DNA of 64,000 bases from Acinetobacter sp. ANC 3781 (GTDB lineage Bacteria; Pseudomonadota; Gammaproteobacteria; Pseudomonadales; Moraxellaceae). Under the pieces are notes generated by a model. It ran no database searches, was not told where the DNA came from, and was given only the letters and a program-made list of their open reading frames with translations. This document shows, one piece after another, positions 18,262 to 29,248 of the stretch (position 1 is the first letter of the stretch; each line of letters opens with the position of its first letter). A program made the translations under genes and the position numbers. The stretch lies in assembly GCF_004331285.1 (NCBI RefSeq), contig NZ_SJOH01000007.1:62001-126000 (forward strand), in the 5' to 3' direction.

Positions 18262-20844
18262 TTAATTTAATTTCATTTTTTCAAATTCAAGATGACCATG
18301 TTCACCTTTAATCAAAATCGTGTCGCCAGGTAGAAAATCTCCGCTCAATATTTTTTGTGCCAAGGTGTTTTCCACTTGTTGCTGAATCGCGCGTTTCAGT
18401 GGACGTGCCCCATATACCGGATCAAAACCAGCATCAATCAATTGATCAAATGCACTATCATCCACAGAAAGACGCATGTCTTTTTCGCTTAAACGCGAAC
18501 GTAAACGATTCAACTGAATATCTGCAATGCCACGAATTTGTGCTTTTTTCAATGAATGGAATACCACCAATTCATCAATACGGTTAATGAATTCTGGACG
18601 GAAGTGTTGTGATACAGCATCCATTACAACTGCCCGAACTTCATCATCGGTTGCACTATCACCCAGTTCACGCACGTCCTGCGAACCCAAGTTGGAGGTC
18701 AAAACTATGACTGTATTTTTAAAATCGACCACTCGACCTTGAGAGTCAGTCAAACGACCATCATCAAGAACTTGTAGCAAGATGTTAAACACATCCGGAT
18801 GCGCTTTTTCTACCTCATCAAACAACACTACACTATAAGGTTTACGACGCACAGCTTCGGTTAATACGCCGCCTTCTTCATAGCCAACGTATCCTGGAGG
18901 CGCACCGACTAAACGACTGACAGAATGCTTCTCCATAAATTCACTCATGTCGATACGAACCATGGCATCGTCACTGTCGAAAAGGAAATTCGCCAAGGCC
19001 TTGGTCAATTCAGTTTTACCCACCCCTGTCGGTCCAAGGAACAGGAATGAACCACTTGGACGATTTGGATCAGACAAGCCAGCACGTGAACGACGTACCG
19101 CATTAGAAACTGCAACTACCGCTTCATCTTGCCCAATTACACGGTTATGTAAGAAATCTTCCATTTGAAGCAGTTTTTCACGTTCGCCTTGCAACATTTT
19201 CGCCACTGGAATGCCGGTTGCAGCGCTAACTACTTCTGCAATCTCATTCTCGGTTACTTTCGTACGTATGAGTTTTGGCTCTTCATTGTTTTCTTCAGCC
19301 ACTTCTTCAGCTTCAAGCCGTTTTTGCAATTCAGGAATCACTCCATATTGCAAACGGCTGGCTTCAGCTAAGTCACCTTCGCGTTGTGCTTTTTCAAAAG
19401 CCGTACGTGCTTTATCCAATTCGACTTGTGCCTGGCTTGTGCCTTCAACCAATCTTTTCTCAGCAATCCACTGTTCTTCCAAATCACTATATTCACGCTG
19501 CACTTCTTCGATTTGCTTTTCCAGATGCGATACTTCGGCTTTACTGACTGAATCAGCATCCTGTTTTACCGCTTCCAACTGCATTTTCAACTGAATTAAA
19601 CGACGATCTAAACGGTCAAGCGGCTCAGGTTTTGAGTCAATTTCCATTTTTATCCGTGACGCAGCTTCATCAATCAAATCAATGGCTTTATCAGGTAATT
19701 GACGGTCGGTAATATAACGATGCGACATTTTTGCAGCAGCAATAATAGCTGAATCCAGAATCTGTACACCATGGTGCGTTGCATATTTCTCTTTCAAACC
19801 ACGAAGAATCGCAATGGTATCTTCAACACTCGGCTCATCGACCAAAACTTTCTGGAAACGACGTTCTAACGCAGCATCTTTCTCAATGAATTGGCGATAT
19901 TCATCCAAAGTTGTTGCGCCAACACAATGCAGCTCGCCACGTGCCAATGCGGGTTTCAGCATATTCCCTGCATCCATGGCACCCTCACCTTTACCGGCAC
20001 CGACAAGGGTATGCAATTCATCAATAAAGAGAATAATTTCGCCTTCATATTTGGCCAGATCTTTCAGGAGCGCTTTTAAACGCTCTTCGAACTCGCCACG
20101 ATATTTTGCCCCGGCCAATAATGAACCCAAGTCCAAAGATAAAACACGTTTACCTTTTAAGCCTTCCGGGACTTCTCCATTGACAATTCGTTGGGCTAAA
20201 CCTTCTACAATCGCAGTTTTACCAACACCCGGTTCACCAATGAGTACCGGGTTATTTTTAGTACGTCGTGACAAGACCTGAATGGTACGACGAATTTCTT
20301 CATCACGCCCAATCACTGGATCCAATTTGCCTGACATAGCACGTTCAGTTAAATCAATGGTGTATTTATTGAGTGAATCACGTTGATCTTCGTGGGTATT
20401 ACTCATGACTTTTTCACCACCTCGAATATTTTCAATTGCTTTACGTAAGCCTGTCGATGTTACGCCTACACTATTCAGTAAAGTTTTGGTTGCACCTGTT
20501 TCAGCTAAACTGAGCAATACCCAGTCGGTCGATAAAAATTCATCCCCGGCTTTTTGTGCATAGCTGTCTGCAAGATTTAAAGCACGTACCGCTTCAGGAT
20601 TAAGATTGATATCTCCTGTTGGATTGGCAATGGTTGCTGCATCATTCAATGCTTGTTGCAGCTTGGTCTGAAGATCGCGTAGATTTGCCCCAGCCTGTTG
20701 TAACAAGCTGATATTGGCAGGCTCTTGTAATAGCGCTGATAAAATATGAATACCTTCGATTGAAGTATTGTCTTTACCCATTGCTAAAGATTGAGCATCT
20801 GATAAAGCTTGCTGCAGGCGATTTGTAAATTTTTCAAAACGCAT
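18262..20844 (-). CDS. clpB: Disaggregase chaperone ClpB
   Basis: An 860-residue Hsp100 ATPase that, with DnaK, pulls proteins out of aggregates. The N-domain with two Clp repeats comes first, then AAA-1 with Walker [10 protein letters not shown] and Walker B LFIDELH, the coiled-coil middle domain at about 400-520 that separates ClpB from ClpA, and AAA-2 with GPTGVGKTE and [11 protein letters not shown]. The ATG at 20844 has GAGGA upstream and gives the usual length; a GTG five codons earlier overlaps that site. A sigma-32 type promoter lies at 20883-20910, so heat induction is expected. Confidence 0.98.
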   Translation of the reverse strand: MRFEKFTNRLQQALSDAQSLAMGKDNTSIEGIHILSALLQEPANISLLQQAGANLRDLQTKLQQALNDAATIANPTGDINLNPEAVRALNLADSYAQKAGDEFLSTDWVLLSLAETGATKTLLNSVGVTSTGLRKAIENIRGGEKVMSNTHEDQRDSLNKYTIDLTERAMSGKLDPVIGRDEEIRRTIQVLSRRTKNNPVLIGEPGVGKTAIVEGLAQRIVNGEVPEGLKGKRVLSLDLGSLLAGAKYRGEFEERLKALLKDLAKYEGEIILFIDELHTLVGAGKGEGAMDAGNMLKPALARGELHCVGATTLDEYRQFIEKDAALERRFQKVLVDEPSVEDTIAILRGLKEKYATHHGVQILDSAIIAAAKMSHRYITDRQLPDKAIDLIDEAASRIKMEIDSKPEPLDRLDRRLIQLKMQLEAVKQDADSVSKAEVSHLEKQIEEVQREYSDLEEQWIAEKRLVEGTSQAQVELDKARTAFEKAQREGDLAEASRLQYGVIPELQKRLEAEEVAEENNEEPKLIRTKVTENEIAEVVSAATGIPVAKMLQGEREKLLQMEDFLHNRVIGQDEAVVAVSNAVRRSRAGLSDPNRPSGSFLFLGPTGVGKTELTKALANFLFDSDDAMVRIDMSEFMEKHSVSRLVGAPPGYVGYEEGGVLTEAVRRKPYSVVLFDEVEKAHPDVFNILLQVLDDGRLTDSQGRVVDFKNTVIVLTSNLGSQDVRELGDSATDDEVRAVVMDAVSQHFRPEFINRIDELVVFHSLKKAQIRGIADIQLNRLRSRLSEKDMRLSVDDSAFDQLIDAGFDPVYGARPLKRAIQQQVENTLAQKILSGDFLPGDTILIKGEHGHLEFEKMKLN

Positions 20845-20882
20845 TCTTATTTTCCTCACAACAAATTTTGTACTTGGATAAT

Positions 20883-20910
20883 AGATGGGAATGGTTTGAT
20901 ATTTTTCAAT
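20883..20910 (-). promoter_or_regulatory. Sigma-32 (heat-shock) promoter of clpB
   Basis: On the minus strand ATTGAAA (20910-20904) and CCCATCT (20889-20883) are separated by 14 bases. This fits the heat-shock consensus CTTGAAA-N13/14-CCCATnT with one mismatch. It sits 39 bases before the clpB start. The rest of the 474-bp gap up to 21333 is AT-rich with no supported gene. Confidence 0.8.
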
Positions 20911-21298
20911 ATAATTTCTTAAAAAATATTTTAATTTTCAAAGACTAAAGAAATAAAAATAAAACTTGGACCTCAATTATAATATGGGTATGTATTTGTT
21001 TTTTTTCAAGCTGAATTTGATATCTTCTGTATCAAATTCTATTCAAAGCCTCTTTCATCACAATGTTCAAGATATTTCAATAGATTACCAGATATCTATA
21101 AGACGCAAGTTTAAAAAAATGATATAGGTGATTTTAATTTATATAAGCAGCTTATTGGATTGATCCAAACTTTATTCAGTGAAAATTCAAAGATGCAATT
21201 AAACGAAGCAAACAACATAGTAAGTCTTTTTAAATGGTGGATTTGAAGCACACAAATTATTTTTTATAAAATATTCTTCAGTTTTACTATTCATGTAA

Positions 21299-21331
21299 AA
21301 CGGCAATTCACTGATGAATTGCCGTTATTTT
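21299..21331 (-). terminator. Terminator of the OsmC-family gene
   Basis: AACGGCAATTCA/TGAATTGCCGTT, a 12-bp perfect stem with a 4-base loop, directly after the stop at 21334, followed on the minus strand by TTTTAC. Confidence 0.85.
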
Positions 21332-21333
21332 TA

Positions 21334-21756
21334 TTATACTGCTTCAATAATTTCAAAATCGTGGGTGATTTCAACGCCGCCATCAGATAGCATTTTACTG
21401 GCTGAACAGTATTTTTCAGCAGAAAGTTCAACTGCCTTAGCCACCTGTTTTTCTTTTACTGCTTTACCTGTTACAACAAAGTGTAAATGAATTTTGGTGA
21501 ATACGGCAGGAATCGTATCGGCACGATCAGCATTTAACTGACATACCACCCCTGTCACATCTTGGCGTGATTTCTTTAAAATAGTCACAATATCAAAGGA
21601 AGCACAGCCACCAAGTCCCATTAATATCAGCTCCATGGGACGTGGACCACGGTTTTCACCCCCATATGCCTCAGCACCATCCATGACAATTTGGTGACCA
21701 CTTTCTGATTTTGCTTCAAAAGCAACATTCTCTAGCCAATGTACGCTTGTTTGCAT
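21334..21756 (-). CDS. OsmC family protein (YhfA-like)
   Basis: A 140-residue protein of the OsmC/Ohr fold. The two family cysteines are present in GLGGCASFDIV and AEKYCSASKML, and RPMELILMGLGGC is the usual surrounding. OsmC and Ohr reduce organic hydroperoxides; the YhfA branch is less well defined, so the precise substrate is uncertain. It is divergent from the crp gene across a 146-bp gap. The same neighbours, yhfA and crp, lie back-to-back in E. coli, so the arrangement appears old and possibly regulatory. Confidence 0.9.
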   Translation of the reverse strand: MQTSVHWLENVAFEAKSESGHQIVMDGAEAYGGENRGPRPMELILMGLGGCASFDIVTILKKSRQDVTGVVCQLNADRADTIPAVFTKIHLHFVVTGKAVKEKQVAKAVELSAEKYCSASKMLSDGGVEITHDFEIIEAV

Positions 21757-21902
21757 TGCAACTACCTGAAAAAAGCTATAAATTTACGAAGTACCTGTAC
21801 ACTAACATAAATTGAGTTGATAAGGAATTTCATCTCTTCTATGTGACAAGTTCATTTTAGGTCTGTGCGATCTATTACTTATCCATATTCGGAACCGTTA
21901 GC

Positions 21903-22607
21903 ATGACTGCAAGCTTTTCACAACTTAGTACCGATGCACTTTCTCCTGGTCAATTACCAGAGTCAGTGAAAGCATTATTAAAACGTGCATATATTAATCG
22001 CTATCCAAAACGTACTGCCATTATCGACGCAGGCACTGAATCAAAATCACTTTATTTAATTTTAAAAGGTTCAGTATCCATTATTTTACGTGAAGATGAT
22101 GACCGTGAAATTGTGGTTGCGTATTTGAATGCGGGAGACTTTTTTGGGGAAATGGGTCTTTTTGAAGAGAATCCACAACGTACTGCGGAAGTTCGTACCC
22201 GGGACGTCTGTGAAATTGCCGAAATCACCTATGATAACTTTCACGAGTTAAGCAAACAGTATCCAGATCTGAGCTATGCTGTATTTGCTCAACTTGTCCG
22301 TCGCTTAAAAAATACAACTCGTAAAGTGACTGATCTGGCATTTATTGATGTCTCTGGCCGTATTGCACGTTGTTTAATCGACCTTTCTTCGCAACCAGAA
22401 GCTATGATATTACCAAATGGCAGACAAATCCGTATTACACGTCAAGAAATTGGCCGTATTGTCGGTTGTTCTCGTGAAATGGTGGGTCGTGTTTTAAAAA
22501 CGCTTGAAGAACAAGGCATGATCGAAACGGATGGTAAAGCCATTCTTATTTTTGATGTTTCAGCTGAAGATGCAAATGTAGTTACAGATGAGCTTGAAGA
22601 AGAATAA
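21903..22607 (+). CDS. crp: cAMP receptor protein family regulator (Crp/Vfr)
   Basis: A 234-residue transcription factor. The N-terminal cyclic-nucleotide domain has FGEMGLFEENPQRTAEVRTR, which keeps the Glu and the Arg-Thr (Arg-Ser/Thr in the family) that hold cAMP phosphate and ribose. A long dimer helix follows, and the winged helix-turn-helix ITRQEIGRIVGCSREMVGRVLK matches the Crp recognition helix. It is longer than E. coli Crp (210) at both ends, as in other Acinetobacter, with an acidic tail. A terminator follows at 22628-22664. Confidence 0.94.
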   Translation: MTASFSQLSTDALSPGQLPESVKALLKRAYINRYPKRTAIIDAGTESKSLYLILKGSVSIILREDDDREIVVAYLNAGDFFGEMGLFEENPQRTAEVRTRDVCEIAEITYDNFHELSKQYPDLSYAVFAQLVRRLKNTTRKVTDLAFIDVSGRIARCLIDLSSQPEAMILPNGRQIRITRQEIGRIVGCSREMVGRVLKTLEEQGMIETDGKAILIFDVSAEDANVVTDELEEE

Positions 22608-22627
22608 TTTTTTTTGATTGGTTGCAT

Positions 22628-22664
22628 ATAAAAAAAGCAAATCTTAGGGTTTGCTTTTTTTATA
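22628..22664 (+). terminator. crp terminator
   Basis: AAAAAAAGCAAA/TTTGCTTTTTTT around an 8-base loop, 20 bases after the crp stop. Confidence 0.85.
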
Positions 22665-22798
22665 CATTGATTTTTACCCTGACCCTTTTGTAAATTTTAT
22701 GACAATTTTAAAACTATTCATGATTTAACGATGATCAAAAAATCAGTTAGGCTTAAATCATTTAAAATTTCCTGATAAATATTCAAGGACCACGCCAT

Positions 22799-23848
22799 AT
22801 GCAACTCAAACCTTTAGCCAATACAGGCATTCTAGTTCCTGAGATTTGTTTAGGCACGATGACTTTTGGTGAGCAAAACACCCAAACAGAGGCCTTTCAA
22901 CAACTTGAATATGCTTTAGACCAAGGCTTGTTTTTTTGGGACACTGCTGAAATGTATCCCGTCCCACCAAAGCCTGAAACGCAAGGCGCAACGGAAACTA
23001 TCTTGGGGAATTGGATTGCAGAGCGCGGTAATCGAGATCAGCTTTTTATTGCTTCAAAAATTGCGGGCCCTTCACAAGGCGGCAGTCACATCCGTGATGG
23101 ACAAACTCGCTTTACCTCTACAGAGATCAGCTCTGCCATAGATGGCTCCTTAAAACGCTTGCAAAGCGATTATATCGACCTCTATCAACTGCATTGGCCA
23201 CAACGCCCGACCAATTTCTTTGGCAAGCTCGGTTATGGGAATGAGGAAGCCCAAAACAACAAAGAAGTTACCGCGCTAGAGGAAACCTTAACAGCCCTAA
23301 GTAATGAGATTAGGAAAGGGCGTATTCGTTATATTGGTCTTTCCAATGAAACGCCTTGGGGAACTATGAAATTCCTACACTTAGCAGAAAAACTAGGTTT
23401 GGAAAAATTTGTCAGTGTACAAAACCCATATAACCTATTAAACCGGACTTATGAAATTAGCATGTCAGAAATTGCCCATTATGAAAATGTGGGACTGCTT
23501 GCCTATTCACCTTTAGCGTTTGGTTATTTGACTGGAAAATTCCGTAATGGCGCTCGCCCTGCAGATGCACGTGTCACCCTTTTTTCGCGTTTTAGCCGCT
23601 ATAGCAATCCAGAAAGTGAATGGGCAACAGAACAATATGCGCAGCTTGCTGAACGGCATGGCTTAAGTCTGACCCAACTGTCCTTGGCATTTATCAAACA
23701 GCAGTTTTTTGTGACCAGCACCATTATTGGAGCAACAAGCCTGGATCAACTCAAAGAAAATATCCAAGCGTTTGAAATTGACCTATCTGCAGAAGTTTTA
23801 CAAGGTATTGAAGCTATTCACCGTCAACAGCCGAATCCTGCGCCCTGA
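22799..23848 (+). CDS. tas: NADP(H)-dependent aldo-keto reductase, Tas-like
   Basis: A 349-residue TIM-barrel oxidoreductase, near the length of E. coli Tas (346). The catalytic tetrad is seen as FFWDTAEMYP (Asp, Tyr), SKIAGP (Lys) and LYQLHWPQR (His). The cofactor-binding end has STIIGATSLDQLKENI. AAGGA lies before the ATG. Physiological substrate is unknown. The stop codon lies inside the long palindrome at 23845-23883. Confidence 0.92.
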   Translation: MQLKPLANTGILVPEICLGTMTFGEQNTQTEAFQQLEYALDQGLFFWDTAEMYPVPPKPETQGATETILGNWIAERGNRDQLFIASKIAGPSQGGSHIRDGQTRFTSTEISSAIDGSLKRLQSDYIDLYQLHWPQRPTNFFGKLGYGNEEAQNNKEVTALEETLTALSNEIRKGRIRYIGLSNETPWGTMKFLHLAEKLGLEKFVSVQNPYNLLNRTYEISMSEIAHYENVGLLAYSPLAFGYLTGKFRNGARPADARVTLFSRFSRYSNPESEWATEQYAQLAERHGLSLTQLSLAFIKQQFFVTSTIIGATSLDQLKENIQAFEIDLSAEVLQGIEAIHRQQPNPAP

Positions 23849-23883
23849 ACAAAGAATAAAGCACTGCTTTATTCTTTGTTCAG
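23845..23883. repeat. 39-base perfect palindrome over the tas stop codon
   Basis: Arms 23845-23863 and 23865-23883 are exact reverse complements over 19 bases around a single C. It includes the TGA stop. No T tract follows, so it is an unusual transcript end, a processing site or a barrier to 3' exonucleases; termination is also possible. Confidence 0.7.
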
Positions 23884-23925
23884 TATTTAAATAAATACTT
23901 TTAAACTAATTTAAAAACTACAAAT

Positions 23926-23955
23926 AAAAAGGATGCATATCGCATCCTTTTTTAA
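23926..23955 (-). terminator. Terminator of the M48 protease gene
   Basis: AAAAAGGATGC/GCATCCTTTTT with a 5-base loop, 15 bases past the stop codon at 23971. Confidence 0.85.
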
Positions 23956-23970
23956 TGAGCCAAGAACCGA

Positions 23971-24747
23971 TTAACGTTTGTTATAAATCGCTTGTGCGGC
24001 TGGCAAGTTTTTACGCATAGCTTCAATACGCTGGCTATTTGAAGGGTGAGTAGACAAGAATGAAGTACCGCCCGCACCGTCCAATTTATTCATTTTTTCC
24101 CACAGGGTAATAGCAGCTTGTGGGTTATAACCGGCACGCGCCATCAGCATTAAACCGCCTTGATCTGCACGGCTTTCCAGACTACGCGAATATGGCAAAC
24201 CTACGCCCACTTGCGCGCCCAACTGAGCAGCTGCACTGCCCAACTGACCCACATTACTTCCCGCAGCGCTTAGGCCAATGCTTAAAGCCAAGTCAGTTAA
24301 TGCTTGTTGACCAATTTTATTTTTAGAGTGTTCCTCTAAAGCATGCACCATTTCGTGACCCATGACTGCCGCAATTTCTGCATCAGTCAGGTTTAATTTA
24401 TTCACGATACCAGTATAGAACACCACTTTACCACCCGGTGCTACATACGCATTCACCTGATCCGATTTTAGAACAGCCAGTTTCCAGTCAAACTTTTGAC
24501 CTGTTTGATTGATCTGATCGCCATAAGGTTTTAAACGTAAAAATACCGCATTAATGCGTTTATAAGTCGCTGAAGTTGTATCTAAGGTTTTATTGGCACT
24601 CGCTTCCTGAACTGTTTTATTAAAGCCTTGTGCTGCCGCTACATTTAATGTCGATGAATCCGCCCCTGCCATTTCTGCTACAGTAGTACAACCTGAAATA
24701 GTAATCACACTAGCTGCACACAAACTTAAAACGAGTTTGCTGTTCAT
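23971..24747 (-). CDS. M48 family metalloprotease lipoprotein (LoiP/YggG-like)
   Basis: A 258-residue protein with a lipoprotein signal (SVITISGC, lipidation at Cys) and a gluzincin domain. The zinc motif is HEMVH in AAVMGHEMVHALEEHSK, and the third ligand Glu is in SLESRADQGGL. The family degrades damaged envelope proteins in the periplasm, anchored to the outer membrane. The ATG at 24747 has GGAG 9 bases upstream; an in-frame GTG overlapping that site is less likely. It is a single-gene unit. Confidence 0.92.
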   Translation of the reverse strand: MNSKLVLSLCAASVITISGCTTVAEMAGADSSTLNVAAAQGFNKTVQEASANKTLDTTSATYKRINAVFLRLKPYGDQINQTGQKFDWKLAVLKSDQVNAYVAPGGKVVFYTGIVNKLNLTDAEIAAVMGHEMVHALEEHSKNKIGQQALTDLALSIGLSAAGSNVGQLGSAAAQLGAQVGVGLPYSRSLESRADQGGLMLMARAGYNPQAAITLWEKMNKLDGAGGTSFLSTHPSNSQRIEAMRKNLPAAQAIYNKR

Positions 24748-24861
24748 TATAATAATCTCCACCTTGAAAACAGATATCAGTTTTAAGCAGATTATAGGGC
24801 AATAATAGATAAGCTTTAAATTATTATTCCATCCATATTCATATCATTTATGTAACTGTAG

Positions 24862-25170
24862 TTATTTAAGAAACTGAAAACTAAGCCAATAAATAAGACA
24901 TAAAAAATTCAAAACCAAATATACTTGGCATAATGGTTTAATTTTTTGTTCAAGCTGCTCATTTTTTCTTTTAAAAAATAAAATAGCATTTTGTATGAGA
25001 ATTAATGGAACTAAAATGCAGGCAATAATTACACTTAAACCAATAAATGCATTATAGATAATATTGGGATCTTGCGTTTGTGCCTGAATGATCAGCATCG
25101 CAATAGTCGGTGCTCCGCCCATAGCAAATAGTAAGGAATAAAATATTGTTCCTGAAATATTTTTATGCAT
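24862..25170 (-). CDS. Hypothetical small membrane protein
   Basis: A 102-residue protein, family not recognised. Three hydrophobic segments are apparent: residues 7-28, 40-65 (AFIGLSVIIACILVPLILIQ) and 82-101, with a charged FFKRKNEQLEQKIK loop between the last two. AAAGG lies 11 bases before the ATG. It is separated from the M48 gene by a 114-bp gap. Confidence 0.6.
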   Translation of the reverse strand: MHKNISGTIFYSLLFAMGGAPTIAMLIIQAQTQDPNIIYNAFIGLSVIIACILVPLILIQNAILFFKRKNEQLEQKIKPLCQVYLVLNFLCLIYWLSFQFLK

Positions 25171-25485
25171 CTAGCATAACCTTTCATTTATCTTATGAGG
25201 GGTATTCTAACAAGCACCAGCTATTTAAACAGTCTTCTCTGATGCAACTTTAGTCTTGGCAAAATTTCCCTCATCAATTTAATGCCTGCTATTTAAGAAA
25301 TTGACTGACATTTTTTGGATTCATCCTGTGATTTGATAAGCAAAAACATCATTCGCAACTTGAGCAAGAACAAAACCATGCTTTGCTTACAGCGCAAGGC
25401 AAAACTAAATTTAAACAGTAAAACCTCTCAGCTCATCAGCATTAGCTCACTGGTTTGCCTCATATGTCTCGAAATAATTCATACA

Positions 25486-25517
25486 AAAAAGCCTCGTATT
25501 TAGCGAGGCTTTTTTGA
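25486..25517 (-). terminator. purA terminator
   Basis: AAAAAAGCCTCG/CGAGGCTTTTTT with a 7-base loop, 20 bases beyond the purA stop. The rest of the gap back to 25171 shows nothing supported; a 62-codon frame at 25315-25503 on the + strand runs into this hairpin and lacks a ribosome site. Confidence 0.88.
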
Positions 25518-25536
25518 TCTATTTCAATATTTTAAA

Positions 25537-26871
<1,335 letters not shown>

Positions 26872-26924
26872 TCATGCTGTTAAAATTGAAAACTTGAATT
26901 AGTTAATCATACCAATTCACATCA

Positions 26925-28091
26925 TTAAATCTTTTCGACTGTCCACTCACCTGCCACATTCACCAATTGATGCGTTGCATGCGGTACCGAGTTTAAACTG
27001 TCGTTGCCGAGTAATTGAATTACACCAAAGCCTTGTGTACGCGCATTTGAAATTGCCTTAAGCAAATCTGCGTCTGTACCCTTCGGTGCAACAACTACAT
27101 TTAAATCTTTAAATTGACCTGCGCTTAAGGCATATAAGTCGCACGAAAAACCGGTAGCAGGACGTGCACGACCAAAATGCTCACCAATCCCATCATAACG
27201 TCCACCTTGAGCCAGTGGTGCTGCACGGTTTGGTGCATATACTGCATACATTAGACCAGTGTGATAATGGTATGAGCGCAACTCTACAACATCTATACCA
27301 ATATGCAGATTTGGCCAACGTAACTGAATCTCGACTTGTGTCGTTTTCAAAGCCTCAAATGCTTGCTTGAATGCTTCATCGGCAAAAATTTCAGCACTTA
27401 AATTGGCTCGTAATGCATCCAGGTCACTTGAATAACGACCTAGGGTATAAAAATCTGCACCAAATTTTAATTCTTGGGTAAATTCTGCAAGTTCAGGTAA
27501 GGCTTTACGTTGATAAAGGTCTGAAAGACGACTTTCAACAGCTTTGGTCAAACCCGCATGTCTCACTAAACTACGGAATAGACCGACATGACCCAAATCC
27601 AGATGGATCCCATCTGCCAAGCCCGACGTTTCGATCAGACTCAGCATAACGTCAACCATTTCAACGTCTGCATCAATACTGTCTGAACCGAAAAGCTCCG
27701 CACCTAATTGCAGGGGTGCACGTGTGGTATTAAACCCTTGAGGTTTAGTGTGTAAAACCGTGCCAGCGTAGCAATAACGCGCCACCCCTTCGACTGGATG
27801 TACATGCGCATCAATACGAGCCACTTGTGGTGTCATATCGGCACGCACACCAAGTAAACGACCTGATAATTGATCGATGACTTTAAAAGTGGCTAAGTCT
27901 AAATCTTGATTCGATTCTGAAAGAGAAGATAGAGATTCGATGTATTCAATAAATGGCGTGTACACCAATTGATAACCTCGAGATGCGAGGAAATCTAGTG
28001 CGTTACGACGCAAAGTTTCAATCACTTGCGCCTGTTCTGGTAATACATCAGCTACACCATCAGGTAATAACCATGTCTCTGAAATGGGCAT
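26925..28091 (-). CDS. hisZ: ATP phosphoribosyltransferase regulatory subunit HisZ
   Basis: A 388-residue relative of histidyl-tRNA synthetase. The class II core is recognisable (YTPFIEYIESL, VRADMTPQVARIDAH, RYCYAGTVL), but the anticodon-binding domain is missing and the histidine-binding motif has drifted, as in HisZ. HisZ forms a complex with the short form of HisG and confers histidine feedback. It sits upstream of purA. A rho-independent hairpin stands about 40 bases before its start codon, on the same strand. Confidence 0.94.
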   Translation of the reverse strand: MPISETWLLPDGVADVLPEQAQVIETLRRNALDFLASRGYQLVYTPFIEYIESLSSLSESNQDLDLATFKVIDQLSGRLLGVRADMTPQVARIDAHVHPVEGVARYCYAGTVLHTKPQGFNTTRAPLQLGAELFGSDSIDADVEMVDVMLSLIETSGLADGIHLDLGHVGLFRSLVRHAGLTKAVESRLSDLYQRKALPELAEFTQELKFGADFYTLGRYSSDLDALRANLSAEIFADEAFKQAFEALKTTQVEIQLRWPNLHIGIDVVELRSYHYHTGLMYAVYAPNRAAPLAQGGRYDGIGEHFGRARPATGFSCDLYALSAGQFKDLNVVVAPKGTDADLLKAISNARTQGFGVIQLLGNDSLNSVPHATHQLVNVAGEWTVEKI

Positions 28092-28131
28092 GTTGTAAAC
28101 CTAAATTCTGTCAGAGCGGAAGTTATCCGCA

Positions 28132-28158
28132 TAAAAAAATCGGGAGCACACCCGATTT
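28132..28158 (-). terminator. Intrinsic terminator in the hisZ leader
   Basis: On the minus strand AAATCGGG/CCCGATTT with a 6-base loop is followed by a run of T, about 40 bases before hisZ. No gene lies directly upstream to use it: the nearest minus-strand gene ends 395 bases earlier. It could be an attenuator or the end of a short leader RNA. The rest of 28160-28408 has no supported feature. Confidence 0.7.
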
Positions 28159-28408
28159 CTCCTAGTCTAGCACGATAGTTTTAGCTGTGCATCTGACTTT
28201 TTCACAAAAAATAGCGGAATACTTATTGTTTAATCAGACAAAAATACTCCAATTCATTTAAAGCGGCTATAGCGCTCAAAGATGACGCTAAAAATGTTTA
28301 TTATTTTATTATCATCTCAAAAGCAATTCAGTGGTTTGTTTAAACTTTTGTAATGGAATTTCAGTTTTTACATTTTGTATCTGCTTTCTTTTTAATAAGA
28401 GATGAATA

Positions 28409-28534
28409 ATGATTCACTCCGCAATGCTGCTTGCAATTGTGATTACTTTAATAGCAGCTTCACGTTTTTCATTACTGCCTACGGTTTTGATGAGCATGAC
28501 ATCGGCCGCGATTTTAAGGTTTGTTATTCTTTAG
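28409..28534 (+). CDS. Possible 41-residue hydrophobic protein
   Basis: An ATG at 28409 opens 41 codons: MIHSAMLLAIVITLIAASRF, then a second hydrophobic stretch ending FVIL. AAGAGATGA just upstream is a modest ribosome site. Length and composition suit a small membrane protein, or a leftover piece of a transporter. It ends 18 bases before the stop of the convergent gene at 28553. No homologue is known to me. Confidence 0.35.
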   Translation: MIHSAMLLAIVITLIAASRFSLLPTVLMSMTSAAILRFVIL

Positions 28535-28552
28535 AGCGCAACGAGGATGAAC

Positions 28553-28870
28553 TTATCCCGAGGGTCTGTCCGAGGAATTGACTGCCCTTGTCAACAATCC
28601 AACCAATTCGGCATTTTGCAACTCGACCTGCTTTAATTTAGCGCTGGTTTTATCAAGCACTTCTTGCTGAATGTGCATTTTTTTGGCCAAGTCCTGCATA
28701 ATTTCCAAGGTTTTCTTTAGGTTCTGTTCCAAATGAATCACTTTTTCTTCGAGTTGCAGGTTCATTTGAATGTCACTGACCGCATCATTTTGATTGGTAA
28801 ATTGTGCCCAAATCAGAAAAATCACTGCTATGGCTAATAGCAGAATAAAACCCCATATAAATATCAACAT
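28553..28870 (-). CDS. Hypothetical membrane-anchored coiled-coil protein
   Basis: A 105-residue protein beginning with one membrane helix (MLIFIWGFILLLAIAVIFLIW). The rest is a heptad-patterned coiled coil from about residue 38 to 95 (LEEKVIHLEQNLKKTLEIM, KLKQVELQNAELVGLL). The layout recalls small envelope or phage-spanin-like proteins, but no family is recognised. It stands alone between two poorly populated gaps. Confidence 0.6.
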   Translation of the reverse strand: MLIFIWGFILLLAIAVIFLIWAQFTNQNDAVSDIQMNLQLEEKVIHLEQNLKKTLEIMQDLAKKMHIQQEVLDKTSAKLKQVELQNAELVGLLTRAVNSSDRPSG

Positions 28871-29203
28871 AGGTAGATGCTCTTATTTTATTTAGTTATT
28901 ATTCAACATCATGGCGAATTAATGAAGTGAATTTTTTAAAAGCCTAATTTAAGCAATGTATTTTATATATAAAAGATTACTGTAAACAAGCTCAGTCTTT
29001 TCCCAAACCTATCAAAAATTATTTCAACTTGCTTTGTAGATTAGATTTTTAGCAAGTTAAATTTTATATGTATTGATCGATCAAAAGTGATTAAAACATC
29101 ATTTTATCGTTGTTTATATGATCAGTTTATTAAGATTTGTTCTATTTCTAGAACCACATCACCATCTAAAAAACAAACACTTTAAGCATAAAGTAATGAA
29201 TCA

Positions 29204-29230
29204 ATGAAATGCCTGTTCAAGCCATTTCAT
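29204..29230 (-). terminator. Hairpin downstream of the structured RNA
   Basis: ATGAAATG/CATTTCAT perfect 8-bp stem with an 11-base loop, 19 bases past the RNA element at 29249-29322 on the minus strand. No clean T run follows, so it is a weak candidate for its 3' end. Confidence 0.4.
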
Positions 29231-29248
29231 GATACTAAAAATATTCAA

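Noticed and set aside
20984..21127. 47-codon frame in the clpB-osmC gap
   Set aside because: AT-rich, no ribosome site and no recognisable pattern; could arise by chance.
25315..25503. 62-codon frame between the small membrane protein and purA
   Set aside because: Runs into the purA terminator and has no ribosome site or family signal.
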